Shown: piece by piece, positions 12,515 to 25,700 of the stretch | Numbering within the stretch: position 1 is the stretch's first letter | Layout of the letters: the number at the start of each line of letters is the position of its first letter | Source: Enchytraeus crypticus | Taxonomy: Eukaryota > Annelida > Clitellata > Enchytraeida > Enchytraeidae | Reading direction: 5' to 3' | NCBI GenBank assembly: GCA_905160935.1 | Contig: CAJHZI010000423.1 | Coordinates: 2,772,001 to 2,836,000 of the forward strand | DNA: 64,000 nt | Program-made: the position numbers and the translations under genes | Notes under the pieces: generated by a model | Told to the model about the DNA's origin: nothing | Database searches by the model: none | What the model saw: only the letters and a program-made list of their open reading frames with translations

Positions 12515-12755
12515 CAACCGTTCACTGCACGTACAATAAGAGGCGACAAAGTAAAAACTGAGACAGGCAAGAGGAAGCCCCCTCAGAAGGCTTATTGCAC
12601 CAAGCTATAGGCTACATATGGTATGGATAAGGCATAGAATAGCTTGCTACTCAGTGGAGTAGAGTACTCTTTATGGAGCGTGAAAACTGAGTTGAGTATG
12701 TATATGTAGGCCTACCTACCTTGGACTTGCCATTTGTCAGAACATTGAGGAGAAG
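12515..12755 (+). repeat. SINE-like element, family B
   Basis: Order of blocks: head (AACCGTTCACTGCACGTACA, AATAAGAGGCGAC), B-specific middle (CCCCCTCAGAAGG, CCAAGCTATAGGCTACATAT), TATGGAGCGTGAAAACTGAG, then the LINE-type tail CTTGGACTTGCCATTTG and AGAACATTGAGGAG. Middle and tail match the copies at 14.6 and 34.3 kb. Confidence 0.8.
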
Positions 12756-12759
12756 GAAT

Positions 12760-14605
12760 TATATATAATATCTAAATTAATTTAAAGAAGATTAAATTGC
12801 AATTTCAGGCTAACTGTAACGCCTAATATATTTAGTCAGGAATTGCAAACGAATTTCCAGAATGAAATTGCACTTTGACCTGCTTTCTGGAAATCATTTT
12901 GGGGATAGCCAGTCATGACCTTTATCCAGGAATCATGACGAGACCTCAACAGCTGTCAATGGCAGATCCCATTCATCTTAGTTCGGACTTGACGGACTAG
13001 TTGGTGCTCAGCTAGATACGCAGCGAGTTACGCTTTTGCGAAGTCTCAGCTTCTGAGGCATCCGCCGTTAACAAATTAAATCGTAAAATATTAGCAAAAT
13101 ACTAACGATGAAAACTTAAGCAATACAGAAAGATTAACTATTAGCATTATTTTATATACACGACAAGGAGTATGTATCGATAAGGTTATTCACACAGAAT
13201 TATCCAATAACTGAGTGCAATATCCACATTGGAACCTCGCTTCCCTTCTTCTTCTTTCTCTGGTGCTTAGAAAAATGGCAGATGTAAGGTAGGCCTAGAT
13301 AATGGAAGCGGCATTCTACTTTCAAGCTTTTAAAATAACAATCTAGACATCTAAATTTCATCAAATGATAAAGGGTTGGTACTTGCCTAATCGCAAGTTT
13401 TCTGCAAACCTAAAAATAATACTTAAAGTTCATTTCGCACTAATTGGCAACTCTTGCTTAGTCTCCTTTAAACACATACTGTACATGATTAGCCACGTGC
13501 AGTAACCAGTACAACGCACGGTCAATTCTTACTTTCAGATATTGTTATTGGCAGAGTCTTCAATACCCAAACTGCTAATAATTTATGCCCTTCAATTCGG
13601 TGCTCAGTCCCCCTCTAATTCTCAACCTATTGTCCATGTAAGCCATATATAGGGGCTAGGATCGGACCTCCCTCCTATTTAGCCCTCTCTTTTAACCCCC
13701 CCCCCCCTCCTATATTTCATGAACTAGTCTAGTTCCTGCGAACAAGTCCATTTACTGGCAATGTATTGAGCTTTAGTGTGCATGAAAGCCGACGGTAAAT
13801 AGAAATTTGTACCATGGACCTCATATTTTAGATGGAAATGGAGGCCTAACATGCACTGAATGTCCGAATCTTTCTCTAATTACTGACTGATTGGGGAGCA
13901 TGTGTGTTGCGGACAGCTGATAATTTCTGATTTCAGCAGTTGTTTTATGTTTCGTCATGTGGTCGAAATTGCATGTCTTTACAAATAAATTAGTGCTAAA
14001 TTGATGCACTAGATATACTGTATGGAACCCACAGAATGTCAAGCATGGAGGAAAAAATTAAACTCTAACATAACCATTCAGCAATTTCTTTTTAAAATTG
14101 CACAATAATTAGAGAAATTTAATTAGGTCAGAATTTAAGTGTCGCTTACGGTGGTTTCTTAAATTAGTTATTACAGGCAGCACTGTTGTTTAAAAGTGTT
14201 TAACTATTTGCATAATTTATTTAAATAATTTAGATCGATGCTAAAGATTAAAAACAGCTTCTGTTTTAGGCTTTCATTAGTCTCTACCTGTCATTGCTGA
14301 GGCACAGATGTCTAATTTATCATTCTTTATTTCAATTATCATTTGGTCATATGCGACTATAAATCCCTTCTTTAATTCATGATATCTTAAGAGACTTCCG
14401 TATTTGAGCATTCATAGTTTTAAAAAAGTTACCTTTTAATTCATGTTCATCCATAGACCAAAATGTTCTATTTTCACTTGATAACTTTTCCTAGAAATCA
14501 GCAATTGATAAGTTCGCTTAACCAATGAAATCATGGACGTCATAGATCTATTATATTTATCACCATAAATTGTGAGAATTAAAACCAATAAATTCAATCA
14601 ATTTT
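12760..14605. other. gene-free stretch
   Basis: No supported gene. A run of 13 C residues lies near 13.69 kb. Open frames are short and match no family. Confidence 0.5.
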
Positions 14606-14609
14606 TATC

Positions 14610-14931
14610 GTATGCATGTGATGTCCGGGAAATTGAAGAATAAATCAACCGTTAACTGCGCCGGCCATAATGGGAGAATGTGAAAGAATTAAGAAGGCAA
14701 CTGGAAACCACTTCCGAATACATATTTCCCCAAGCCCTGTAATATTATGCTATAGTATAGACTACAGCGTAGTGACTACTAGTGAGGATAAAGCAGAGAC
14801 TTTGTGAAGAGATTAACAAAACTTTTTTAACAAGAGATTCACTTGATGATCAAGGGATGCTCTTTATGAACTATATGGGGCGTGAAAGCTGAGTATTTTA
14901 TTTACTTTGGACCTGCCAATCTGCAGAACAC

Positions 14932-14987
<56 letters not shown>

Positions 14988-14990
14988 GAG
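14610..14990 (+). repeat. SINE-like element, family B, with expanded (GA)n tail
   Basis: The head GTCCGGGAAATTGAAGAATA is followed by the B middle (CCCCAAGCCCTGTAATATTA region), GGGGCGTGAAAGCTGAGTAT and TTTGGACCTGCCAATCTGCA. It ends in a pure (GA)n run from 14934 to about 14983. The tail GGACCTGCC...CAGAACACTAGAGAGAG mirrors the 3' end of LINE family L-B. Confidence 0.85.
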
Positions 14991-15403
14991 TGTGTGTATG
15001 AGAGATAGACAGAGTGAGATAGGATGCGTCAGAAACAATCAGATCCTGATGTAGAACAACGATAGGGCTACTGATAGCTAATTGAAGAACTGACCTGAGA
15101 TATTCGCTTAAAACCTGACCCTGATCTTATCTCTAGGTAAGTAATAAATGCTTCAATCGCGCAATCCGCAATAATGTACAGAATCAGCTGCGCAACCGTC
15201 TGGCGCACCTAACATCTCTGCTAGTCTACCGCATCAGCCCACTTAATGTTAACTAAGCTTATCGTTATTTTTAATATTTCAAACTAAAAACAACTATGCA
15301 TACAATTGTAGTGCCACTGTTGTACAAGATAATATCGAGTATTAAGAATTAAAATCCATGCAAATAAGCTAAAAATGAAAAGGTAAAGCTAAAAGAAGCT
15401 AAT

Positions 15404-15520
15404 GTTTACTTCAGTTTCCTTACTCGAAAGCAATGGCAGTGCCGGGAGAACTCAGGAATTGAACCCACACATTGATCCGCGGTGGAATATCTTACTGACA
15501 TCGCCCATGGCTCCAGTCAA
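15404..15520 (-). repeat. SINE-like element, family C, reverse orientation
   Basis: On the minus strand the order is GACTGGAGCCATGGGCGATG, CAGTAAGATATTCCACCGCG, GTGTGGGTTCAATTCC (B-box-like), then TTTCGAGTAAGGAAACTGAA. It is collinear with the other C copies. Confidence 0.7.
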
Positions 15521-16820
15521 AAGGTCCATTGGAAGATGCAAAATATAAATTGTGAAAAGCAGTCTGAGGATAAAAAACTAAAAATAGATCTACTTAAAGG
15601 CAAATTTATTGAGGGATTCACTGTTTTCGACTTTTCTGTTATCAAATGTCCTGTTACAAACACGATGAAATTACTTCTGTAAATTGGCTCTTTATATCGT
15701 TTAGGAGCACATGATATTCAGAAATAAAGTTTTCGTTTTGCTGAATATTGCTATTCTGAGCTCTAACACCCCCAAGAGACAACAAGTGTAGGGTTTCAAT
15801 GACGCCATTTTTAAATTGTCTTCGTTAAATTTCTATTGTAAGGCCTACTGCTATATGGACTGCACAGCATTTTGTCCTACTGTAGTAGTGTTTTTACTGA
15901 AATCACAATGATATTAACTTTTGCCATATTATTTTTCTAACTCACCAGAATACCGAAAATGTCGCGAGTTTTTATTGTTGTTAAGAATAGACTTTAGTGT
16001 CCGAACTCAGAACAATACTTAGTCAAATCGTTCATTTAAAATTAAACGCATCTGAAGTAGTAAACAACAAGACTCCAGGGCTGATGGAAGAAGTTCCTCG
16101 ACAGGAACCTCTCTATTTGAGTGGTCGGTCCTCCCATAATCACAGAACAGGTTAAGAGCCTCTTAGCACTATCGGTGAAACAAGGTAACAATATTCTGCT
16201 ATCAGCTTCTTCTTTCTCTCTTCTTTCTTTTGCAGTCGGTTTCATGATTATCCAACATAAACTTTTTTTATTGTTGTACTACTTGCTCCAGATTTTAAAG
16301 TAGTATCAAGTACGTGCTGTTATTAAGTCATTTCGGAATCGACTGACGTCAAAGAGCGGGTTATGACTTTAATTCTCCATTCACCTTTTGAGGTTTCGAC
16401 CTGTTAATCGAATCTTTAATTACTCATTTCAGTAGTCGGTCATTTATAGAAAGTGTAGGCCTATATTAGATGATAATACATCAGAGTAGAGATAATCTAA
16501 TTAAACCGTAAGCTCTTCAACAAATCAAATAGGCCTACTTTTCACAAGATTAATATGTTAAAACTTGCTCTAGAAATCCAACACTGGCTGTATTAAACTA
16601 ATCGAGTTTAAGATCCACTAACTGCAAGAATGAACAAGAATGAATTCAATGGTTAAACGAATAAACTAAACAGCTTTAATATACATATACATATATATAT
16701 TCCAAAAACGTGAACAGAAAGTCTGTGCGTAATAAAAATGAAATTAGCATTTTCTCTATGGCCTCTAAAGCATAGCATCAGTTATTTCAATATAAATCAG
16801 TAATGGCACTTAATAAATAT
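15521..16820. other. gene-free stretch
   Basis: Open frames on both strands at 16.04-16.30 kb overlap and match nothing recognisable. No family repeat seen. Confidence 0.45.
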
Positions 16821-16824
16821 GTCT

Positions 16825-18195
16825 ATCCGCAATACCTATGTACCTATTCAGTGGAAATCCTCAGTAATTAAACCGATACCCAAGGTTTCTTGTCCCACTG
16901 TCATGTCTGACTATCGCCCTATTTTCATGCATCACTGAGCGTATTCCTTCGTCAGAGTAATAGCGTTAGACTTCAGCAAGGCGTTTGATACAGTCAGACA
17001 CTCACAAATGATTGATAAACTGTGTACCCTAGATGTGCCTAGCAATATTAATGGATGGATTGCCAGCTTCCTCTCGGCCCGTTCACATACCACTATCTTT
17101 GATGGTCAAACATCGTAATCAGAAGCAATCAATGCCATCATAGTCCAAGGATCAGCCCTTGGATCAACTGCATTTGTCATTGTTACATCAGACTTAAAAA
17201 CCATACAGCCTATAAACTCTTTGTTCAAATATGCCGATGACACATACCTGATTGTGCCTGCCTCTAACCTTCACTCAACGGAAGAGGAATTAGTCCATAT
17301 CGAAAACTGGTCCCGCTCTAACAATCTAGTATTAAATCGAAATAAAACAAAAGAAATTCTCTTCCAATTACCCAAGCAAAAAAGGCAGATAAGAGATGTC
17401 CCACACCTTGAAGGAATTGAGCAGGTTTCTAACCTCAAATTCTTAGGCGTCACAGTATCTGATAACTGTTCTTTTTCTGCTCACGTCACAAGCATCATTA
17501 GCTTGTGTTCGAGCAACATTTTTGCGCTCTATTCTTTACGTAGCAAAGGTTTGGCAAATGATCTTCTTCAGAGAGTCTTTCAAGCCTCCACACTCTCTAA
17601 GCTTCTGTATGCCCCCCAGTTTTTGTGGGGCTTTACAAATGCTGAAGAGAGAACCCGTCTTGAAACCTTTTTAAAGAAGGCAAGGAGAGCTGGATTCTAC
17701 AGTAAAGAATCTAATTTTGAGGATCTTTGCAACTCTGCTGACAATAATCTTTTCAAGGCAATCTGTAACAACCCTGCACATTTACTGGCGCATTTGTTGC
17801 CTCCACAAAACAATCATAATTACCCAACCCGAAGAGATACTGCTAAGAGATGCTGTTCCCTTCCCATAAAAAGAAGCAGTCTGAGCGATAAAAACTTCAT
17901 TATTCGTATGGTTCTAGATGATGCTAGTTAATTTAATGAATACTAAAAGATTCTACTTTACTCATAGTACAGTTCGCCCTGTATGGTAATTATGAATAGT
18001 ATAAGCCATTGATTTATATAATGTTGTAATATTCATGTGTTAAATGTTAGCGAAAACAATTTTTAGTTTTATCTCTCTTATATCTAGCCTATTAACCGTA
18101 TATGCTATATCTGTAATTTGTTATGCTGTGTCTGTTGGAATTTCTGTGCTGTAACTTTCTGCGGTTGTCAGATTTAACGAAAATAAACGAATATG
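16825..18195 (+). mobile_element. LINE fragment (family L-D), reverse transcriptase, CR1/Jockey-like
   Basis: The frame starting with FKYADDTYL carries the YADD catalytic box. It continues through WSRSNNLVLNRNKTKEILF, FLGVTVSDNCSFSAHV and the C-terminal KARRAGFYS, NNPAHLL and NYPTRR motifs, stopping at about 17931. Upstream frames show DYRPI, then ALDFSKAFDTV and an altered palm motif (QGSALG). The fingers region between DYRPI and the first aspartate box is missing, and stops separate the pieces, so the copy is dead. Two hundred bases of 3' UTR with AATAAA near 18182 follow. The endonuclease domain is absent. Confidence 0.8.
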
Positions 18196-18199
18196 TTAT

Positions 18200-18880
18200 T
18201 ATAAATACGGCAAACTGAGAGCACGTAATTCGGGTTCTAATACGATATAACGACAGACGTGCAGTATAACACAGACCTATGATTGATATATTTAAGCTCG
18301 AGTTGTAAACGTTAGGCTGATGTAAATTCCAGCTGAGTCCACGAGTAAATCTTGATCAAGTCCATCCGGTGATGGAATGATCCTAGAATAACCTACCGTG
18401 ACCTCAGTTTGACCTTTAAGCTTTCATAATTTTTGCCATCTGCGACTAAATTAATAACTATCAAAATATGTCCCTTTAAAAGGTTGTAAAATTTAAATAA
18501 AGCTAGTCAGCTATTTTAATGCTTGCCTACTAATTAAATGAAAATACAACTATTGCATTAAATCCACCTCTTTTTATTTTATTCATTGCTTTTGTACTGG
18601 TTTGCTGGACTTTATATTTAGTATCGTCTTTTGACGCTTTTGTTTTTTTGCTCATCCGCTAAATTCGATTAAATAATGCTTGATGTTTTCATTGCTGACA
18701 GTAGCACTCTAATTGTTGCTTTCGTTTTATTTATTTAACCGATTTTGCGCACGTTTGGAGATTTTGTATAAAACATAAGCAAGTACCTAAAGCTAGCGTT
18801 GATCAGTGTATGAGCACCAGACTCAGAAGCTAATCCCTTGGAAAGTGACCCAGCACATACAGGATAATTAAAGCCAAACT
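18200..18880. other. gene-free stretch
   Basis: No recognisable coding or repeat feature between the LINE and the 23-bp array. Confidence 0.5.
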
Positions 18881-18884
18881 AGAT

Positions 18885-19255
18885 GACCCAAAACCCCTCC
18901 GAGCAACTTTGAAAAACCCCACTGAACAACCATGAAAAATCCCACTGAGCAACCTTGAAATACCCCATTGAACAACCTTAAATATCCCACCGAGCAACCT
19001 TGAAAAATCCCACTGAAAAACCTTTAAAAATCCCACCGAGCAACCTTTAAAAATCCCACCGAGCAACCTTGAAAAATCCCACTGAAAACCCTTTAAAAAT
19101 CCCACCGAGCAACCTTTAAAAATCCCACCGAGCAACCTTTAAAAACCTCACTGAACAACCTTGAAAAATCCCACTGTGCAACCTTGAAATACCCCACTGA
19201 ACAATCTTGAAAATCTCCACCGTGCAACCTTGAAAAATCCCACCGAGCAACCTTG
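18885..19255 (-). repeat. 23-bp tandem array
   Basis: About 15 units of the type CCCACCGAGCAACCTTTAAA (+ strand) repeat with a 22-24 bp period and mixed variants (CTGAAAAACC, CTGAACAACC). On the minus strand the array stays open in more than one frame, giving a repeated GGIFKGCSVGF-type peptide. There is no start context, splice site or family match, so I treat it as a satellite, not a gene. Confidence 0.9.
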
Positions 19256-19650
19256 CGTGTTCGCATGCTGAATATGTTTAATGTCATTTTAGATTATATT
19301 CTATGTGTTTGAGATTTCGTGAGCTCCAGTGCACATGTACTGGTACAGTGCACATGTACTTGTACAATCCACATGTACTACTGTGGGCTTCAGTGTAGCA
19401 TGCGTGATAGCTTTTAAGAAAAGCCTCAGTCCAAGAGTTGAGTAGAAATCAGTACAATTTGTTCTGTATGCTAAATAAATTTCGTTAATCATATAATTCA
19501 ATACTTAACTAACACACATGTTAGTAAAGTAGAACGTATGGGAAGTTTGTGTGTTTGTAGTGCAGAATTTTTCCTGAGGCAAAACTTGATCGCATTTGAC
19601 CTGCAGTGTCATTATTGTCTAATCGATTCCTTGTGAAGTTTTAAATGTGA

Positions 19651-19704
19651 ATGCACTGAGGATAGCGTCAGTGTACATTCACACTGACGCTATCCTCAGT
19701 GCAT
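19651..19704. repeat. perfect 24-bp hairpin with 6-nt loop
   Basis: Left arm 19651-19674 (ATGCACTGAGGATAGCGTCA...) is exactly complementary to the right arm 19681-19704, with loop ACATTC. Size is short-hairpin-like. No mismatch is present, unlike most animal pre-miRNAs. Confidence 0.9.
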
Positions 19705-20720
19705 ATTCAGTGACTCTCCATCAAGCTGAGCAGGATTAACCAAGCTCTCGCTGGCTTATCTCCTGAAATTATTGCTCCCTTGGGACAATAATAATATACA
19801 TATTATGCTCTGGTGGATTTTAGTTCGGAGATGCTCGAATCAAGTTACATTTAGAAATTGTTCGTGTATTTAATATATCCACGGGTCTGTCAGTACAATA
19901 GCGACACGAAAACAATGTTAAACACAGTTCAATAGCTTTCTGCATGCAAGACGGTCCACAAATGGCATGCCGGTGCTTAATTAAGACGTATCAACAAATG
20001 AATATTAACAAGAAATCCAAGAAAATACAAAGAAATATTAGAAATTTAAAACAATTTCTCAATTATTAAATGTGAATGAGATGGGTAAATTACAGTGTCA
20101 ACCAACTTAGATTTTATTTACAATGCTATTGTAATAATTATCATAGCTGAATCCAATTTTAGCTTTTAAAACTTTACTAAATTATTAACCTATCCTATCG
20201 TTATCTATGATTTGTTTGAAGCCCAGAAACGATCGTTTAGCAATATTTTATATTTTATTATTAAACAAGCTCCTGCAACACTTGCTTTTAACATTAATTG
20301 TTTACCTAAGTATTTCTTTAATTAAGTAATTGTAAATTGTTTATTGAATTAAATGTTTGTCTTTAATTTAGCGTCAATATCGGAATTGTTTTGCGCAGTG
20401 CATTGGAACTTTTACACGTTGACTGGTAGGATACACGAGAGTCTGATACGGATCTGATGTGAGCAACTGAACATCATAATGCAATCAATGCATTTCACTC
20501 AAACTGTGAGCATTCTCAACACGAGGCGGAGTAAGCGGTAACATGACCTTCGACCTACCTTCCCCCACAGACTTTGTTTGAACTAAAGATTCAATTAAAC
20601 TTCTTCCTACAATGTATCGTCCCCGAAAGCACCGTATGGTAAGGAAACGGGCATTAAATCTTCATTTATTGTAGAACATTAGTATTGCATTGTTTATACG
20701 CAATTATACGCATGAACCTA
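19705..20720. other. gene-free stretch
   Basis: No supported coding or repeat feature. Confidence 0.5.
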
Positions 20721-20725
20721 TGTTC

Positions 20726-20902
20726 CGTTAGTACCCTTCCATGGACTGAATTCCCGGATGCGATCCGGATTTTGGTTTCAGCCGTTTATTGAATCCCACA
20801 CTCCGCTCATCGGCTGGATTTGGTTCCACAGAGCTCAATGTTTTCATGGACAACAATAGAACTCTATTTGCGTTGTGCTAGCTGTTGTTGTTGTTGTTAA
20901 AA
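20726..20902 (+). repeat. SINE-like element, family E, with (GTT)n tail
   Basis: It is collinear with 47428-47578: GTTAGTACCCTTCCATGGAC, TCCGGATTTTGG, CTCCGCTCATCGGCT, TTTCATGGACAACAATAGAA, ending in GTTGTTGTTGTTGTT. Its last ~60 bases resemble the 3' end of LINE L-C (TGTTGTCATTGATGACTGTA then GCACTCTAATTGTTGTTG). Confidence 0.75.
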
Positions 20903-20904
20903 TT

Positions 20905-22360
20905 CACAGTGGGTAGATAGCGATGCAAAAATATCATTGACAACCACGCACTGTCTGCACTACAGCAAATCTATTGGGCTCCCAAATCCAGTCAAATGAG
21001 TTCGAATATATAAACTTGGAAATGGTTGTAAGATATTTTAAGTAAAAAGGCGATAGGCCTATAATTAAAACTAGAAATCGAAAAGGTTATTTTTGAGATA
21101 AATATATGGCTTCAAACGATTGGCCATTAAAAATCAAGGCCATCAGGCTACTAAATTAGGAGTTTTGAAGTTGTCTGAGCCAGCAGGAAGTCAAAGATGT
21201 GGTGTGGCCTGTTTCACATCATATGTTTCACATTAACCGCTCGACAGGTTAATACGCGGTCTGAATGCAATGTGCTGTAATCATGTAATAAGATATCACA
21301 TGTTTCTAATTCACCCGATATATACTTAAATTACTTCAGCAATTTCATTCTTTAGGCAACTTACAGAAAATCGCACGTGTTCTGAACAACCCACTAGAAA
21401 TAATTCATCATTGCGCCGGTAGCTCGAGTGTGCATATGGAATCTTCTTGAAGACGAGAGTTTATTAACCTGTTAAGCTATATAGAGCCTATGCATAGTTA
21501 CTCGGTGTGCCTTCGAAGCGTATTATGTTTATCATGAATTAATTGAGCGAATTTTAGGTATTATGTATATTTTAATTAATTATTTGACTAATATAATCAA
21601 TTAAGCTAAGCGGGATCGACCGATTTAAATATTCTTTTACATGACTCATATAAAACCTAATCACGAATACTTGTGAATTCATCAGTAGTCGAGGTCACTC
21701 GATTCCGCGCACTTTATGCCAATTTTGTAGCAATAAGTTCGACATTTTTTAAATCACTTGAATTCGCTCAATCTCTTTCTACCATAGACTAAAGAATTAT
21801 ACTTTAATATTATATACTGTCTACATGTACATGTACATGTATATTAAAATTGTATGTAAGTTTAGAATTTTAGAGTAATATGATACCGCAAATCTTTTAT
21901 AATACCTAATAAGACAAAATTTCTTGAACACGAAACTTCGCTCTAACTATTCCTTTGTATGGGTACGAGTATACATGTGGTATGAGTATGACAATAATGT
22001 CAAACTCATGCTACATGTATTGTACTCGAGACAACATTTCTATCCAGCTGCCCCGGGTTGACTCTGATGATCAATTATAAGTTCATCCGCCCACTTCAGA
22101 ATCAGATGTCTGGGCATCATAGCCTTTTACTCTTTTACTCTGCCGAGTTAACAATGAGTCAGTGGAGGAATGCTGTTTACAATGAACTGATTACCCAGCA
22201 ATTAGGTTAAATATCCAACTTGAAAGAACAAATCTATACATTCAAATAAACAATTATTGGCTGTATTTATTAAGTATAATAATTACAATTATTAATTGTT
22301 AATTTAATAAACTATTAAATTATATCTTCCGAAATACTATTCATACTGGTATGCACCATA
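20905..22360. other. gene-free stretch upstream of AGGF1
   Basis: No recognisable exon. Small ACATGT repeats near 21.83 kb. It may contain AGGF1 promoter or 5'-UTR sequence that cannot be delimited by eye. Confidence 0.4.
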
Positions 22361-22364
22361 GTGT

Positions 22365-22440
22365 TGACGGCCGGGGCGGAAACCCGCTAGGGGAGTGTCG
22401 TAAGCTCCCCCTGACGGGGCCTGACCCCCTAATCCGATTT
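22365..22440. repeat. GC-rich hairpin-forming island
   Basis: A sharply GC-rich block (GGCCGGGGCGGAAACCCGCT, then AGGGGAGTGTCGTAAGCTCC) sits in AT-rich DNA and can form short G/C stems. It ends in CTAATCCGATTTTT, similar to the end of the island at 58.3 kb (GAAGCCGATTTTTC). It looks like a small dispersed element lying about 350 bases before the AGGF1 start. Confidence 0.45.
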
Positions 22441-22790
22441 TTATGCACTTGGGTTTTTTCACATTGGGATTTTTTTCCGAAATTGTGGAGTTTCTTTATC
22501 CCGCGTGGCAACATTGTTTACTTTTAGTTGTTTATTATTATTTTTCCTATATAACAACATTCTAATTTTCCTAGACTTCTACCCGTATATGACTTACGAT
22601 TAGTAGTTATTTGATGAGTTTGATAGTGTTATATAGTTATCTCTCAAACAGAATTTGCTAACCATTTTAACGTGATAAACCAATTTACAATTCTAATTAG
22701 TAGTTAAATTCTGTTAATTTGGAAATTCAATTGAGACAGCTTATGCTGTTGTATAAATTGGAATTTATAATCGGTTTTACATGCCGCAGA

Positions 22791-25700
22791 ATGTCTGAAG
22801 AATGCAGTTCGGATATTGAAACTCTGCAATCTCAGTTAAATAAAGCTAAGCAAGAGGTACTAGAGAAAAATGAGGAATTACAGAGTGCCAACGATAAAAT
22901 ATCTAGACTGGAGCAGCTGTACTCCACTGCACACCGTCTTTCTATAGACTTGAAATGCCAGCTGGACGCTGTCACTTCGGAACTTGAAAAGTACAAATCA
23001 GCTTTACTTCCTGCTCAGCTGTCAGTCGATTCTCCAGTGGTTTCAGCATATGAGGCCAACAATAAAATTAATTGTAACAACGAAAGCACAGGTGAGCATT
23101 TGTTATTCCTTTTAATTGTAGCTATTTATTTAGTAAATTAAACTTCAAAAATTACATTGAATGTTCCAGTCAAGGACCCATGCATCAATACAACCTGAAA
23201 TTAATTTCTTTAGCAGAGAATTGTTTCAAAATGCAGTTTATTGAAGTTTAAAAATATTTATGTTTTATAAATATATTTTTAATATTATATCTTTTTGCAA
23301 ACTTAGGTTTCAATAAAGATTTTTGGTATTCAACATGGGTAATCATTGTTAGAAATATACGTGAGAGCCATCTCTAAGTCACTAACTTTTTGAAAACTCT
23401 GATTGAATTTTGTGCAACACCTCTCATGTTTATTATACATATCGTTGTTAAAATTTGTTTGTACAATTTACAGTTAGCATTCATATAATTTTCATAAATT
23501 AGTAAATTTGATTTTGATTTCTATCATTGCAGATATTATAAAAGTTGACAATAGTACAGAAATTCAGCTGACAGAACCGTGGAATTGTAATAAAGGAAAG
23601 GTTAGTAGGCCTACTCTCTTTTGTTATTAGTATAACTGAATTCAGTTTTTTTAATACAATTATTTCATAGCAGTATTGGTATAACAAAAGACTTAACAGC
23701 AATGTATCTAGTTAAAGTTTCTAGTTTTGTATTATTTATGTGTATATTGTTAACGCGTATAACTTTTGCTAACATTTTTCATTGCATGGTGCAAACTACT
23801 TTGCCATTCGCTTTTACAACTCTATCCTGCTGTTAGTTCACTAACCATTTTAAAATATGTCTGCCATATTCATTTCATTCAAGTGATTTACGTGAGTATT
23901 CCAGAAATGGTTTTTGAATAGTTAATGCATACATTTTATTTTATGTTATTTTATACACTTTGTGTTGATTTTAAAGCTTATTTGATGTTTCTCTATAGGA
24001 ACGAATTTTTTGTATGATACGTCTTCTCTATAACACCATTATTATTCCATACACTTTAACTAATAACTTTAGGTAAATAAAGAATTAAATACTGTTAATA
24101 TTTTTGTAGGATTTAGATGAAAAGTCAATTGCTGATTCCATTAGAGAGGTTGCAGAGTCTATTTCCAGTCAATCAGATTTTATATATGATGCTGCGACAC
24201 AGCTCTACTATGATGCACTGTCTGGTTACTATTACGATGCTGTAAGTTATAGCAGTGCTTCTCTAACATTTTCATGAAGAATATCAACTATCTGGTTTCT
24301 AACAAATTAAATGAAAATGCTATCGTGCTTCTTACGATCATTCTTCAAGTCCAGTAGTATTAATTTAACAATTCTATCTTCTAAGTGCATTTGGCAAACA
24401 CATATACTGAGGGAATATTTAGTAATATATTTTTTATTTAAAAATATAACAAATAGTAATGAAGAGGAATAAACGTTCCACAATTTGTAAGCAACAAAAA
24501 ACTTTGTTCGTGTCATTTTGAAAAAGATAGCATAAGCAAAAATATTTAAGTATTAATTTTTTTGTCTTTAATAGCGTTATTTAAATGAAACCCTCTTACT
24601 ATGTATTTTATCTGGTATGAAAATAATTAATGTTATTATTCTATTGTATTTGCAGGAACAGTCACTTTACTATGATCCTCAATCTGGTGCCTACTACCAA
24701 TATGAGACAGTTTCACAGTCGTATCAGTTCCATTCCTACATCAACGAAAGCAAGTTTAAAACTCTTTATCACATCATTTACAGTCGAGCTCAAGCGGCGG
24801 AGGCAGAAGCAACCATTACGAAGAGAAAGGGTCCGAGGATAAAAGAGGATTGTGAGAAGCATAAGGTTGGATATTAATTTGTTAACTTAATTATGAGTAT
24901 AGTATACATTAATATTATGAAGGATAATGATTTTTAATATGAATTCAAAGTAATCGAGGAAAGATAAGTCATGAAGTCTTGGAGTGCAAATTATCTGGCG
25001 TAGCTTATATGGTCCACTACAGTGGCACAATTTAATCTGCGCTTGAAGTTAAGGTTTTTCAATATATAATGTATATATATTATTAGTGAGTCGTTTAGCT
25101 GTCATAGTTGGAATGTTAGACATTTTCTGCGCAGATTTGCACTAAATATGTAAATAATTTGTTTAACATTATGATTTGTAATTTGCTAATATTCTATAAC
25201 TAAACTGAAAAGCTGTGTGCTACGTTTAAAGTCTGTTTCCTTAGCACGGAGATAAATTTTCAGAGATAGATAATGGATGTGAGATAGCCTAGAGTTGAAC
25301 CGAATCTGTGGCCTCCTTCTCTGGTACTACAAAACTGTTGTGACTTATAGCTCTGGCTATAGAATATTGTACAGTTTATCCTGTGGCATAGGATGGAGGA
25401 AATTATATATGAAATGATCATTTTTCTAAATTCTGTATCACTTTTGTTTATTATTCTGCTAGGTAACTGTAGATGCTGTCGATGCTGTTATGAATGAATT
25501 AAATAACATGACATTGTCGAATTTGGGATATCATGCTTTGGGTAGATATTAAATCTCGTTTTTTACGATATGTACTGTGAAGTGAGTAATGAGAGTAGAA
25601 TACATAATGTTACATGTACTGTGCAATTTTAAATACAATTTATTGTATATTTTAAAAGCTTTAGTTCACAGCAACATTAATATTTTATCACAGCATCCAA

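Noticed and set aside
18830-19287. Minus-strand repetitive open frames (GGIFKGCSVGF repeats)
   Set aside because: Pure consequence of the 23-bp satellite; no start context, splice signals or family match.
25463-25541. Possible cassette exon in AGGF1 intron 4 (TTCTGCTAG acceptor, TTTGG|GTAGAT donor, open frame)
   Set aside because: Its 79-nt length would break the frame of exon 5, while direct joining of exons 4 and 5 keeps the frame and family similarity.
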